DNA from: Saccopteryx bilineata
Taxonomy: Eukaryota > Chordata > Mammalia > Chiroptera > Emballonuridae
NCBI RefSeq assembly: GCF_036850765.1
Contig: NC_089491.1
Location: 185,483,520-185,547,519, forward strand
Direction of reading: 5' to 3'
DNA length: 64,000 nucleotides
In this document: positions 22,326-34,180 of the stretch, piece after piece
Layout: each line of letters opens with the position of its first letter
How positions within the stretch are numbered: the first letter of the stretch is position 1
Notes under the pieces: generated by a model
Database searches by the model: none
What the model saw: only the letters and a program-made list of their open reading frames with translations
Told to the model about the DNA's origin: nothing
Program-made: the position numbers and the translations under genes

Positions 22326-22644
22326 AAAAGCTCCACCAAGAACACAATAAAACCAAATTTAAACTGTAACAATAAAAACAAAAAAAAGGGAGAGGATGGA
22401 GAATAACAGTAGCAAAGGACGATGGAGTGCCTCATTCATAAGATAGTGTACTACAATGAACATGGTAGGTACCCTTTTCATTACTTAATGCTAACCACCC
22501 CTGAAAAAACCACCACAGAAGCACATGACTTAAAAAAGATAGAGGAAAGAAGTATGGATTACAACCAAACAAAAACAAATGATAGAAAAGCAAAAGAGAA
22601 GAATCAAACAAGATACAAAACTAACAGAAAGCAATTTATAAAAT

Positions 22645-25600
22645 GGAAATAGGGAACCCTCAAGTGTCAATAATTATACTAAAGGTAGATGGATTAAACT
22701 CACCAATAAAAAGACACAGAGTAGCAGAATGGATTAAAAAAAATCCAACTGTATGCTGCCTACAAGAAACACATCTAAGCAACAAGGATAAAAACAAATT
22801 CAAAGTGAAAGGCTGAAAAACAATACTCCAAGCAAATATCCAAAAAAAAGTAGGCATAGCACTACTCATATCTAATAATGCTGACTACAAGATAGCAAAA
22901 GTACTCAGAGACAAAAATGTTCATTTCATAATGATTAAGGGGACAATGAATCAAGAAGACATAACAATCCTTAATATAGATGCACCAAACCAAGGAGCAC
23001 CAAAATATATAAGACAGCTACTTATTGACCTTAAAACAAAAACTGACAAAAATACAATCATACTGGGAGACCTCAATACACTGCTGATAGCTCTAGATTG
23101 TTCATCCAAACAGTAAATCAATAAAGATATATTGGCCTTAAACAAAACACTGGAGCACCTGGATACAATAAACATCTACAGGACATTTCGTCACAAAGTG
23201 ACAGAGTATACATTTTTCTCTAGTATACATGAAACATTCTCAAGAATTGACCATATGTTGGGCCACAAAAATAACATCAGCAAATTCAGAAAAATCAAAA
23301 TTGTACCAAGCATATTTTCTGATCATGAAGCCTTGAAACTAGAATTCAACTAAAAAAGAGGAAAAAACCCCACAAAAATGTAGAAACTAAGCAACATACT
23401 TTTAAAAAATGAGTGGGTCAAAGAAGAAATAAGCACAGAGATCAAAAGATATATACAGACAAATGAAAATGACAGTACGACATATCAGAATCTCTGGGAT
23501 GCAGCAAGAGCGGTAATAAGAGGGAAGTTCATATCACTTCAGGCTTATGTGATATGAACTATGTGAATAAAGCACTCCATGAACAAACAAGAGAGAGCCC
23601 ATGTAAACCACTTAACTTCACATCTTAAGGAACTAGAAAAAAAAGAACAAAGACTACCCAAAACCAGCCAAAGAAAGGAAATAATAAAAATCAGAGCAGA
23701 AATAAATGAAATAGAGAACAGAAAAACTATAGAAAATTAATAAAACAGGAGCTGGTTCTTTGAAAAGATCAACAAAATTGAAAAACACTTGGCAAGACTC
23801 ACCAAGAATAAAAGAGAAAGGACTCATATAAACAAAATCCAAAATGAAAGAGGAGAAATCACCACAGACCTCACAGATATACAAAGAATTATTGTAGAAT
23901 ACTATGAAAAAATATATGCCACCAAATTCAACAATCTAGAAGAAATGAATAAATTCCTAGAACAATACAACCTTCCTAGACTGAGGCATCAAGAAGCAGA
24001 AAGCCTAAACAGACCTATTAGCAGGGAGGAAATAGAAAAAACTATTAAAAACATCCCCAAAAATAAAAGTCCAGTCCCAGACGGTTATACTAGTGAATTC
24101 TATCAAACATTCAAAGAAGTCTTGGTTCCTATTCTACTCAAAGTCTTCCAAAAAATTGAAGAAGAATCAATACTTCCAAACACATTTTATGAGGCCAACA
24201 TAACTCATACTGAAATGTGGCAAGGACGGCACAAAAAAAGAAAACTACAGACCAATATCTCTAATGAATACAGATGCTAAAATACTAAATAAAATACTAG
24301 CAAATCGAATACAACAACATATTAAAAAAAATAATACATCATGATCAAGTGGGATTCATCCCAGAATCTCAAGGATGATTCAACATATGGAAAACGGTTA
24401 ACGTAATACACAATATCAACAAAACAGAGAACAAAAACCACATGATCTTATTAGTAGATGCAAAAATGGCATTTGATAAAATACAACACAACTTAATGTT
24501 TAAAACACTCAACAAAATGGGTATAGAAGGAAAATATCTCAACATGATAAAGGCTATGTATGATAAACTATCAGCTAACATCATATTAAGTGGCAAAAAA
24601 CTGAGGACTTTCTACCTTAAATCAGGAACAAGACAGGGTTGTCCACTCTCTCCACTCTTATATAATGTGGTGCTAGAAGTTCTAGCCAGAGCAATGAGAC
24701 AAGATAAAGAAATAAAAAGCATCCATATCAGAAAAGAAGAGGTAGAAGTTTCACTTTTCGCAGATGATATGATCCTATACATCGAAACCCCAAAGACTCT
24801 ACAAAAAGATTACTAGAAACAATACACCAATACAGTAAGGTTGCAAGATACAAAATTAAAATACAAAAGTCCATAGCCTTACTATATGCCAACAATGAAA
24901 CATTAAAAATCAAACTCAAAAAAATAATCCCCTTCACTATTGCAACAACAACAAAAAAATACCTAGGAATAAATATAACAAAGAATGTAAAGGACATATA
25001 TAATGAAAACTACAAAGCATTGTTAAGGGAAATTGAAAAAGATACAATAAAATGGAGAAATATTCCTTGTTCTTAGATAGGAAGAATAAATATAATCAAA
25101 ATGGCCATATTACCCATAGCAATATACAAATTTAATGCAATTCCCATCAAAATTCCAATGACATTTTTTAAAGAAATGGAACAAAAAATCATTTGATTTA
25201 TATGGAACTATAAAAAACCTCGAATAGCCAGAGAAATCCTAAGGAAAAAGAATGAAGCTAGGGGCATTACAATACCTGACTTCAAACTATATTATAGATC
25301 CACGACAATCAAAACAGCATGGTATTGGCAGAAAAAATAGACACTCAAACCAATGGAACAGAATAGAAAGTCCAGAAATAAAACCACATATATTGTCAAA
25401 TAATTTTTGATAAAGGGGCCAACAACACACAATGGAGAAAAGAAGGCCTCTTCAACAAATGATGCTGGGAAAACTGAAAAGCCTCATGCAAAAGAATAAA
25501 ACTCGACTACTGTTTGTCCCCTTGTACTAAAATTAATTCAAAATGGATCAAAGACCTAAATATAAGACCTGAAACAATAAAGTACATAAAAGAAAGCATA

Positions 25601-26481
25601 GGTACTGAACTCATAGACCTGGTTTTAAAGAGATTTTATGAATTTGACTCCAAAGGCAAGAGAAGTGAAGACAAAGATAAATGAATGGGACTACATCAGA
25701 CTAAGAAGTTTTTGCTCAGCAAGAGAAACAGACAACAAAATAAACTGACAGCCAACTAAATGGGAAATTATATTTTTTAACAACAGCTCAGATAAGGGCC
25801 TAATATCCAAAATATACAAAGAACTCATAAAACTCAACAACAAACAAACAAACAAACAATCCAATAAAAAAATGGGAAGAGGACATGAACAGACACTTCT
25901 TCCAGGAAGAAATACAAATGGCCAACAGATATATGAAAACATGCTCATCTTCATTAGTTATTAGAGAAATGCAAATCAAAACTGCAATGAGATACCACCT
26001 CACACCTGTTAGATTAGCTATTATTAACAAGACAGGTAATAGCAAATGTTGGAGAGGCTGTGGAGAAAAAGGAACCCTCATACACTGTTGGTGGGAATGT
26101 AAAGTAGTACAACCATTGCAAAAGAAAGTATGTGGTTCCTCAAAAAACTGAAAATGGAACTGCCTTATGACCCAGCAATCCCTCTACTGGGTATATACCC
26201 CAAAAACTCAGAGACATTGATACGTAAAGACACATGCAGCCCCATGTTCATTGCAGTTCACAGTGTCCAAGACATGGAAACAACCAAAAAGCCCTTCAAT
26301 AGAAGACTGGATAAAGAAGATGTGGCACATATACACTATGGAATACTACTGATCCATAAGAAATAATGATATTGGGTCATTTACAAGAAAATGGTGGGAT
26401 CTTGATAACATTATACGGAGTGAAATAAGTAAATCAGAAAAAACTTATAACTGCATGATTCCATACATAGGTGGGACATAA
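22645..26481 (+). pseudogene. L1-2 ORF2, broken
   Basis: Full-length homologue of L1-1 ORF2 with many stops and frameshifts; the longest open pieces are 23789-24280 and 24442-24816. The endonuclease part (22931-23353), the reverse transcriptase motif [12 protein letters not shown] (24749-24784) and the Cys-rich C-terminus (25885-26151) remain readable. A short insertion, absent in L1-1, lies at about 23545-23580. Not functional. Confidence 0.9.
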
Positions 26482-26730
26482 AAATGAGACTAAGAGACAT
26501 GGACAAGAGTGTGGTGGTTATGAGGAGGGAGGGGGGAGGAAGAGGGGAAGGGGGAGGGGGAGTGGCACAAAGAAAACCAGATAGAAGGTGACGGAGGACA
26601 ATCTGACTTTGGGTGATGGGTATGCAACATAATTGAATGACAAGATTACCTGGAGATGTTTTCTTTGAACATACATACCCCAATTTTTTTATGTCACCCC
26701 ATTAAAATTAATTAAAATTTACAAGAAAAA

Positions 26731-26744
26731 AAATCCGAAGTCAG
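26731..26744. repeat. Right target-site duplication of L1-2
   Basis: AAATCCGAAGTCAG, identical to 20558-20571. Confidence 0.93.
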
Positions 26745-27240
26745 AGCCTGTCAGTTCCTGCTTAAAATCTTGCAGTAGTTACTATCTCACTTGGATTGAA
26801 AGCCCAAATTCTTGCAGTGACTTACAAAGACCCGCATGATCAATGCCTTTGTGATTTTATCTTCTATCCCTTCTCTGGATCCCTTTATCCCAGCTATAAT
26901 GCTCTCCTTGCTGTTCCTTAGACAAGCCACGCAGAACCCTCCACTAGGGGCTTTTGTCCTGGCTCAGCTCCCTGACTGGCATATTCAGTTTTCAGACATC
27001 TACATTGGCAAGTCCTTTGAGTCTTTGTCCAAGTGTGCCCTCTTCAACTAGCCTGACCACCATATTTGAAATTATGCTACATCTTCTCCATACTTGACCT
27101 CTCCTACTTCTCTTCTTTTATTTTTTCTTTAGCTCTTATGACTTTCCACATACTACAACATTCTTTATATCTTTATTGTCAGTATTTCTCTACTTTTTAA
27201 GTATAATTGCCTGTTTTGTTCACTGATATATTATAGTAGA
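26745..27240 (+). mobile_element. LINE2 fragment, right part
   Basis: Continues the LINE2 begun at 20345, with CTTGCAGTGACTTACAAAG, a CTCTCCTTGCTGTTCC block, CCTGACCACCATATTTGAAA and CTCTTATGACTTTCC in LINE2 3' order. L1-2 interrupts the element, which dates L1-2 as younger. Confidence 0.65.
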
Positions 27241-27269
27241 ATAGGCAGTGAATAAATATATGCCATATA

Positions 27270-27419
27270 AATATATATACACACACACACATACAACATA
27301 GACCACACACACACACACGTACAAAGACAACATTTGTATACATAGAGCATAGAGCACAAATTGCTGTGAATAATGTGGTAATGGCTTCTAAACATAGTGT
27401 TTTTGTGTGTGTGTGGGGG
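27270..27419. repeat. (AC)n / (GT)n microsatellites before the NUMT
   Basis: Interrupted AC repeats at about 27283-27320 and a GT run at about 27402-27414. The mitochondrial homology begins just after the latter. Confidence 0.8.
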
Positions 27420-28231
27420 GATGAGTTGATTATTTTCTATAAGTGGCTAGAACCAGATTAATAGGAAAATGCTCGTTCTAACTATTGTACTCTTGGAATA
27501 GGGCTAAGATGAGTTTAGGACCTTTGATAGCAGGACGGAGTCTCGAATGAAGTCCAGATTGGGAGGATTTTCCAGCTGCAGTTAGCATAAATCCAGACCG
27601 TGGGAAACTATTTTTGTCCAGTTGGGTAGGAAGATCTGTTGGAAGTCTCACGAGTTGGAATCAAATAAAAATCATGCAGTTGACATAACAAATCCAATAT
27701 CTCCAATGTGGTTATATATAAGATAGATTGAAGGGCATAGTGGTTGTGTCAATCCTACCACATCATCACTTGATTAACAGGACAGATGTGATTCCTAGTA
27801 CTTCTCATACAATTAAGACTTGAAAAAGGTTATTGACAGTGACTAAGATTAATACTATAATGAAAAATATGAACAGATGTTTAAAAATTTGGTTAATCTC
27901 AGGGTCTGAGTGTGTATATATTATGTTGAGAATTCTATGATTGATCATGTTACAAAAAGTGTTACTGGTATAAATATTATAAATAATTAATGTAGTATAA
28001 AATTGTGTTATTTTTAAAGTCTGAGTATTTAATGTTAAGTCAAGATCATTATTTCTTGATCTGAGTGGATAAATATGACTGTAGAAATTAGGTTAGTGAG
28101 GAAGGCATATGAAATTATAGTTTCTACATAGTATGGGTACATTCTGCTTTTTAGGCATTAGAAATGAATGCTATAGTTGGTAGGGCTTATATAAGTAGTG
28201 ATACTGATATTGCGGAGGAAAATAGCTTTAT
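27420..28231 (-). pseudogene. ND5: NUMT ND5, 5' part
   Basis: The minus strand reads as the N-terminal portion of NADH dehydrogenase subunit 5. Short recognisable stretches in order correspond to the HSDP-type, NNLFQ-type and GDIGFVM-type segments. Frameshifts and stops are present. It begins just after tRNA-Leu and is cut off near 27420. Confidence 0.88.
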
Positions 28232-28302
28232 TACTTTTATTTGGAATTGTATAAATTTTTTTTGTTCATAAGACCAATGAATAACTTCCATCCTTCAAAA
28301 AT
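28232..28302 (-). pseudogene. NUMT tRNA-Leu(CUN)
   Basis: Minus strand: CATTGGTCTTATGAAC loop region followed by AATTCCAAATAAAAGTA, matching mitochondrial tRNA-Leu(CUN) between tRNA-Ser and ND5. Several stem positions are mutated. Confidence 0.85.
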
Positions 28303-28303
28303 T

Positions 28304-28362
28304 TTAAAAAGCCATATTATCATACATGGAAGCATAAATGACAAATTCTTGCATATTTTCTC
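28304..28362 (-). pseudogene. NUMT tRNA-Ser(AGY)
   Basis: Minus strand begins GAGAAAATATGCAAGAA and ends CATGTATGATAATATGGC, the D-arm-lacking mitochondrial tRNA-Ser(AGY), in the expected position. Confidence 0.82.
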
Positions 28363-28432
28363 AATAAATAATAATTTTAAGTTTCTATTATTAGAATCAC
28401 AAACTAATGTTTTTTATTAAACTATATTTATA
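28363..28432 (-). pseudogene. NUMT tRNA-His
   Basis: Minus strand carries TAAATATAGTTTAATAAA and the anticodon-loop region TTTGTGATTCTAATAATAG, as in mammalian mitochondrial tRNA-His (anticodon GTG). It directly follows ND4. Confidence 0.88.
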
Positions 28433-29810
28433 GTACAAGCCCCTATAATAATTTTGGAGTTAGGAGACAGAAGTAGGAGGGATAGTGGATGTACTGTTGT
28501 GAGAGTATTTCTTGTGTGAGGGATAGTTTGATGTTGTTGATGTGATGTGTGTTTACCTTGTGCATTATAATTAATACATGTAGGGAGTATAGGGCATTAA
28601 TGATAATATTATTTCCCATGAGAGTAACAGAAATACTAAATCATGAGACTGTTACTATAACTACAAATAGTTCTCCAGTTAATTGTTAGATGCAAAGCTA
28701 GATTAGTAAAACTTCATCACACTACTATTAAGGCAGAATTAGTTGTAAGTTGCAAGCTAAAATTGTAGTCTGGCTATGAATCTGTTCATAGTCTGAGTTT
28801 GCAAGTAAGAGTAGTATTGATAATGTAAGACTATATGCAATTATTAGAGTTGTGGCCCTACATAGCCTCATGGTGTTTGAATGAGAACAGCAACAATTAC
28901 TAATGCTATGAGGTTAATGGAGGAGTATGTGATAATGATTTTAAGTCTGTTTAGTGCAGACAAAATTGGTTATGATCATTCCTCATAGGGACGATGTTAA
29001 AAAGGGATGTCCTATGAAGTTTGTTAGGAGTTTAACATTATTATAATTCATAATATGCATAGTCTTCTAGTTTAAGCAGTGTGATTGTGAGAACTATAGA
29101 GCCAACAATAGAAGTTTCTAGGTGTACTTTGGCAGTCATAGGTGGAGACCACAAAGGTATTTTTAGTATACATGTTAACATACACGTTAGTCATAGATCA
29201 AGAATTAGGTAGTAACTGAAATCAGTGCCAGATTAACAGAAAATTTAGAGAGCCTATAAGGTTTTAAATAGAGATTAATGCAATGAGGAGTGGAAGTGAT
29301 CCCACTAGTGAATAAAATAGGAAGTAAAGTCTTGCATATACACATTCTGTTTGATTTTCTTGACAGGTGATAATAATTAAGGTTGGCAATAGTGTTGCTT
29401 CAAATAGAATTCAAAATAGCATTAGTGCTGTGGCAGTAAATGTTAGGATGAGAACATTTGTAATAAGATTAATGTGGTAATAAATCAGCTTTTTCAGTTT
29501 AAAGATTCTTTAGATAAATAAAATTGGCTGGCAATAAGTATTAGTGGAAGAAATCATGTTGTCAGTATTAGTAGAGGTATTGATAGGGAATCAGAGAAGA
29601 GCATCAATGAGAAGTTGAGTCTGTTATTGTTGGGTTAAATGACTTAGAAACATTCTAGTAAAGCTAATCAATAGATCATAATTGTGGTGTTGTCTCGGAT
29701 TATATTGTTTTTTGATACTCATGTAAGTGGTATTAATATAATAGTTGAAATAATGATGTCTAACATTGAAGGAAATTGAGATATTGCACGCAATCAATAC
29801 CACATGTGTT
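28433..29810 (-). pseudogene. ND4: NUMT ND4
   Basis: Lies between tRNA-His and ND4L on the minus strand. About 29080-29160 read in reverse is the conserved stretch around the PKAHVEAP-type motif of ND4 (plus strand: AGAACTATAGAGCCAACAAT). Many stops and frameshifts; non-functional. The boundary with ND4L is approximate. Confidence 0.85.
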
Positions 29811-30034
29811 GGATACTATAACTAGAAGCGATAACCACAGTGCAGACTTGCAAGAAGCATGATAAGATGATTGATGTTATATTAGCTAGTATGAGGTGAA
29901 TATTTAGAATTTTACCATTTACTATTACAAATGTTGACAGTATTATGCCTTCTAAGCATAGTAGCAATGATATTACATGGGACTGATATATTAGTAAGCC
30001 TATAAGGCTGTAAGATAGACTAGGAACATGATAA
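29805..30034 (-). pseudogene. ND4L: NUMT ND4L
   Basis: Minus strand after tRNA-Arg reads a degraded ND4L, including a segment matching the LGLxMYRSHLMSSLLCLEGM-type region (TATATCAGTCCCATGTAAT). It is shorter than the usual 297 bp, so partly deleted. Confidence 0.78.
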
Positions 30035-30105
30035 CTATGAGATTAATCATAGTCTAATGAGTCAAAATCATTTGATTTGACTTAGACAAATTATTATCAT
30101 TCAGC
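30035..30105 (-). pseudogene. NUMT tRNA-Arg
   Basis: Minus strand contains CAAATGATTTTGACTCATTAG, the anticodon arm of mitochondrial tRNA-Arg with TCG changed to TTG, between ND3 and ND4L. Confidence 0.82.
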
Positions 30106-30190
30106 TCATGCTAGTTCTTTTTTTCAGTTCATTCAATTAATAGTGACTTAGTAAGTATGGTGTTCAGGTTATGGATCATGTATATATTAT
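30106..30190 (-). pseudogene. ND3: NUMT ND3, 3' end
   Basis: Minus strand has the degraded C-terminal codons of ND3 (GAATGAACT, then AGAACTAGCATGAGCTGAA) just before tRNA-Arg. The homology fades near 30190. Confidence 0.65.
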
Positions 30191-30569
30191 ATAGATCATG
30201 TCTCTACCTCTAATCCATCTCCCTCATTTGTCTGTCATTTCCCACTGCCAGGGTAAGAATCCTGGCTTTCACTATTCCCTATCCATTTACTGAATCATTC
30301 AAATTAAGTGTAATGGTTTTAGAATGGTTAATACATTTCCCTGTAGGAAAAACTCTATCGACTAGAGCACAGTGTTTCTGTATAATTCGTTTTGCCTTTA
30401 GTCTTAAAGACCATTCATTTTCAAACTTATTTAGGTCAGCATCTTATTCCTCCCCTTTTTTTAGTGAAGTAGTTTCATATAGTCACAATGCATTTAGTAT
30501 TTTGCCACATTCTGCAGTCCACGCTGATTTTCCAGAAGTTTAAAAATGTGCACACACACACATTGAAGT
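30191..30569. other. Intergenic sequence, no gene seen
   Basis: The frame at 30313-30543 has no domain. A short CACACACACA run is near 30549. Nothing else was recognised. Confidence 0.4.
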
Positions 30570-30895
30570 TTTCTCTTTATGCTATAAAGTTTTATGGGTT
30601 TTGGCAAATGCTTACTGTCTTATAGTCACTTCAAGTATCACACAGAATAGTTTTGCTGCCCAAAATAATGTTCTGTGCTTCACCTATTCAAACCCCCCCC
30701 AAATCCCTGGCAACCACTAACCTGATTACTATCTCTAATGTATAGCCTTTTCCAGACTATCATATAATAGAAATCATACATTATGTAGATTTTTTAGATT
30801 GACTTCTTTAACTTTGTTAATGTAACATATATGGCTATAAATTTCCCCTTTAGCACAGACTTTGCTTCCTCTACAACTTTTGGTGCATAGTTTTT
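30570..30895 (-). mobile_element. Ancient L1, antisense 3' part
   Basis: Reversed L1 3'UTR text (CCCCAAATCCCTGGCAACCA, CTTTTCCAGACTATCATATA). It forms one broken antisense L1 with 31501-31572, 33820-34180 and 34830-35003. Confidence 0.6.
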
Positions 30896-30897
30896 CA

Positions 30898-31146
30898 TTT
30901 TTATTATTTTTTTGTTTATTTATTCATTCATTTATTTATTTACTAATTTTAGTGAGAGGAGGGGAGGCAGAGAGACAGACTCCCACATATGCTCAGACCA
31001 GGATCCACCCAGCAAGCCCACTAGGGGTCAATGCTCTGCCCATCTGGAGCCTGTTGCTCTATTGCTCAGCAAAGGGAGCCATTTTTTTAGCCCCTGAGGC
31101 AGAGGCAAAATTGGCTTGAACCAATTGACCAATGGCTATGAGAGGG

Positions 31147-31190
<44 letters not shown>

Positions 31191-31301
31191 GGGAGGAGTA
31201 GAGAAGAAGATTGTCTCTTCTCTGTGTGCCCTGACTGGGAATCAAACCTGAATCATCCACACACTGGACCGATGCTCTACCACTGAGCCAACTAGCCAAG
31301 G
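30898..31301 (-). mobile_element. tRNA-derived SINE, GGCCTTGGC-head type, antisense
   Basis: Reverse orientation. The A-tail appears as a TTTATTTATT run at 30900-30945. The body includes GGGTCAATGCTCTGCCCATC, and the tRNA-like head ends at about 31301 (TCTACCACTGAGCCAACTAG). An internal (AG)n run at about 31139-31188 has expanded. It is diverged. Confidence 0.82.
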
Positions 31302-31311
31302 CCATATGTAA

Positions 31312-31500
31312 CATATTTTTTAAAAATTATTCATTTTAGAGAGGGGAAAGTGAGAGAAAGAAAGAGAGAGAGAGAATAGAAAAAGAGAGAAGGGGGGAGG
31401 AGCAGGAAGCATCAATTCCCATATGTGCCTTGACCAAGCAAGCCAAAGGTTTCCAATCTGGGACCTCAGCATTCCAGATTGACACTTTATCAACTGATTT
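31312..31500 (-). mobile_element. tRNA-derived SINE, CCTGACCTG-head type, antisense
   Basis: Reversed short SINE with a reversed A-rich tail (TTTTTTAAAAATTATTCATTTT), GAGAGAGA body, CATATGTGCCTTGACCAAGC and a degraded head ending near 31500. It directly abuts the previous SINE. Confidence 0.75.
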
Positions 31501-31572
31501 TCATTTTTCTCTAAGTATTCTCTAATATCCCTTGTGAAGTTTTCTTTCATTAATTGATTAAGAGTGTGTTGC
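31501..31572 (-). mobile_element. Ancient L1, antisense piece left of L1-3
   Basis: Reversed old L1 ORF2 text ending in the TSD AAGAGTGTGTTGC (31560-31572). It continues at 33820 beyond L1-3. Confidence 0.6.
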
Positions 31573-33806
31573 CAATTTTATGTTTAAGACTCTCAACAAA
31601 ATGGGTATAGAGGAAGATGTCTCAACATGATAAAGGCCATATATGATAAACCATCAGCTAACATCATATTAAATGGCACAAAAGTGAAGGCTTTCACCCT
31701 TAAATCAAAAACAAGAAAGGGTTGCCCACTCTCTCCACTCTTATTTAATGTGGTGCTAGAGGTTCTGGCCAGAGTAATCAGACAAGACAAAAAAATAAAA
31801 TGCATCCATATTGGAAAAGAAGAAGTAAAGGTATCACTTTTTGCAGATGACATGATCTTATACATCGAAAACCCCAAAGAATCTACAAAAAGACTACTAG
31901 AAACAATAAGCCAATACAGTAAGGTCGCAGGATACAAAATTAAAATACAAAAGTCCATAGCCTTTCTATATGCCAACAATGAAACATTTGAGAACAAACT
32001 CAAAAAAATAATCCCCTTCACGATTGCAACAAAAAAATAAAATACCTAGGAATAAACATAACAAAGAATGTAAAGGACCTATATAATGAAAACTACAAAG
32101 CATTGTTAAGGGAAATTGAAAAAGATACAATGAGATGGGAGAATATTCCTTGTTCTTGGATAGGAAGGATAAATATAATCAAGATGGCCATATTACCCAA
32201 AGCAATATACAAATTTAATACAATTCCCAACAAAATTCCAATGACATTTTTTAAAGAAATGGAACAAAAAATCATCAGATTTATATGGAACTATAAAAAA
32301 CCCCCAAAAGCCAAAGCAATCCTAAAGAAAAAGAATGAAGCTGGGGGCATTACAATACCTGACTTCAAACTATATTATAGAGCCACGGCAATCAAAACAG
32401 CATGGTATTGGCAGAAAAATAGACACTCAGATCAATGGAACAGAATACAAAGTCCAGAAATAAAACCACATATATATGGTCAAATAATTTTTGATAAAGG
32501 GGCCAACAACACACAATGGAGAAAAGAAAGCCTCTTCAACAAATGGTGCTGGGAAAACTAGAAAGCTACATGCAACAGAATGAAACTTGACTACAGTTTG
32601 TCCCTTTGTACTAAAATTAATTCAAAATGGATCAAAGACCTAAATATAAGACCTGAAACAATAAAGTACATAGAGGAAAACTAGGTTCTAAACTCATGGA
32701 CCTTGGTTTTAAAGAGAATTTTATGAATTTGATGCCAAAGGCAAGGGAAGTGAAGGCAAAAATAAATGAATGGGACTACATCAGACTAAGAAGTTTTTGC
32801 TCAGCAAGAGAAACAGACAACAAAATAAACTGACAGCCAACTAAATGGGAAATTATATTTTTTAACAACAGCTCAGATAAGGGCCTAATATCCAAAATAT
32901 ACAAAGAACTCATAAAACTCAACAACAAACAAACAATCCAATAAAAAAATGGGAAGAGGATATGAACAGACACTTCTCCCAGGAAGAAATACAAATGGCC
33001 AACAGTTATATGAAAAGATGCTCATCTTCATTAGTTATTAGAGAAATGCAAATCAAAACTGCAATGAGATACCACCTCATACCTGTTCGATTAGCTATTA
33101 TTAACAAGACAGGTAATAGCAAATGTTGGAGAGGCTGTGGAGAAAAAGGAACCCTCATTCACTGTTGGTGGGAATGTAAAGTAGTACAACCATTGCAAAA
33201 GAAAGTATGTGGTTCCTCAAAAAACTGAAAATAGAACTGCCTTATGACCCAGCAATCCCTCTACTGGGTATATACCCCCCAAACTCAGAAACATTGATGC
33301 GTAAAGACACATGCAGCTCCATGTTCATTGCAGCATTGTTCACAGTGTCCAAGACATGGAAACAACCAAAAAGCCCGTCAATAGATGACTGGATAAAGAA
33401 GATGTGGCACATATACACTATGGAATACTACTCATCCATAAGAAATGATGATATTGGATCATTTACAAGAAAATGGTTGGATCTTGATAACATTATACGG
33501 AGTGAAATAAGTAAATCAGAAAAAACTAAGAACTGCATTATTCCATACGAAGGTGGGACATAAAAACGAGACTAAGAGACATTGACAAAAGTGTGGTGGT
33601 TAGGGGGGAGGAGGGAGAGGGTAAGGGGAGGGGGAGGGGCACAAAGAAAACTAGATAGAAGGTGATGGAGGACAATCTTACTTTGGGTGATGGGTATGCA
33701 ACATAATTGATCAACAGGATAACCTGGACATGTTGTCTTTGAACATATGTACCCTGATTTATTGATGTAACCCTAGTAAAATTAATTTTAAAAAAAACTT
33801 AAAAAA
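31573..33806 (+). mobile_element. 5'-truncated L1 (L1-3)
   Basis: Starts in the ORF2 reverse transcriptase domain, at the point matching 10386 of L1-1, and runs to an A-tail. Exact TSD AAGAGTGTGTTGC at 31560-31572 and 33807-33819. It contains the reverse transcriptase motif [12 protein letters not shown] and the C-terminal Cys-rich region, with a G-rich 3'UTR at about 33600-33640. 5' truncation is the usual result of incomplete reverse transcription. Confidence 0.95.
31575..33563 (+). pseudogene. L1-3 ORF2 C-terminal half, broken
   Basis: Open pieces at 31627-32040, 32103-32561, 32962-33228 and 33207-33563 cover the reverse transcriptase palm and thumb and the C-terminal domain. Frameshifts occur near 32038 and 33220, and there is a stop at 32559 (TGG to TAG). 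It lacks the endonuclease and has no start. Non-functional. Confidence 0.9.
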
Positions 33807-33819
33807 AAGAGTGTGTTGC

Positions 33820-34180
33820 TTAATTTCCCCACATTTGTGAATTTTTCAGCTTATTTCACTAAACCTGAATAGAGTGGTGAATGCATTATTCCAGGGTAAA
33901 GCGTTCTGTATGTCTGGGTTAGTTCCAGTTGGTTCATTGTCTTGTACAAGCCCTCTGTTTCCTTACTTATCTTCTGTCGGGTTGTTCTATCCATCATTTA
34001 AATTGAGTTATTGAAGCCTCCTAGTATTATTGTGGAACTATCTATTTCTTCCTTGAATTCTGTTCCGTTTCCCTCAAGGAAGGTTTGCTGGTAATCAACT
34101 CCCTCAATGTTTATTGGACTATGAGGGTCTTTATTTCCTTTCCACATTTAAAGAATAATTCCCTGGATATAGGTTTCCTG
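33820..34180 (-). mobile_element. Ancient L1, antisense ORF2-ORF1 region
   Basis: Reversed old L1 text, for example TTGCTTAATTTCCCCACATT and TATTGAAGCCTCCTAGTATT, ending with CCCTGGATATAGGTTTCCTGG near 34180. It is then interrupted by a GC-rich block. Confidence 0.65.

Larger units (their letters stand above)
20572..26730 (+). mobile_element. L1 retrotransposon L1-2, internally deleted, with a SINE fragment inside
   Basis: Perfect 14-bp TSDs enclose a 6.16-kb element of the L1-1 lineage. It has the L1 5' end (TGACGTCA at 20575-20582) and 5'UTR to about 21534, then a SINE fragment with an A-run (21535-21792). It resumes inside ORF1 at about 21797, at the point matching 7692 of L1-1. About 2.1 kb (distal 5'UTR and the ORF1 N-terminal half) is missing. 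It also contains a degraded ORF2 and a G-rich 3'UTR at about 26520-26565. Because the TSDs enclose all parts, the deletion happened either within this copy after insertion or in its source. Confidence 0.92.
27420..30190 (-). pseudogene. NUMT: nuclear insertion of mitochondrial DNA (ND3-ND5 region)
   Basis: Read on the minus strand (30190 to 27420) the order is the 3' end of ND3, tRNA-Arg, ND4L, ND4, tRNA-His, tRNA-Ser(AGY), tRNA-Leu(CUN) and the first part of ND5, exactly the vertebrate mitochondrial order. Stops, indels and an A/T shift show long decay. The ND4L-ND4 span is shorter than the usual combined length, suggesting small deletions. It is a nuclear pseudogene block, about 2.77 kb; the mitochondrial code would not be used here. 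The edges are approximate. Confidence 0.93.

Noticed and set aside
28433..29810. Functional ND4 or mitochondrial DNA contamination
   Set aside because: Many stops and indels even under the mitochondrial code, and the flanks are nuclear, so it is a nuclear pseudogene.
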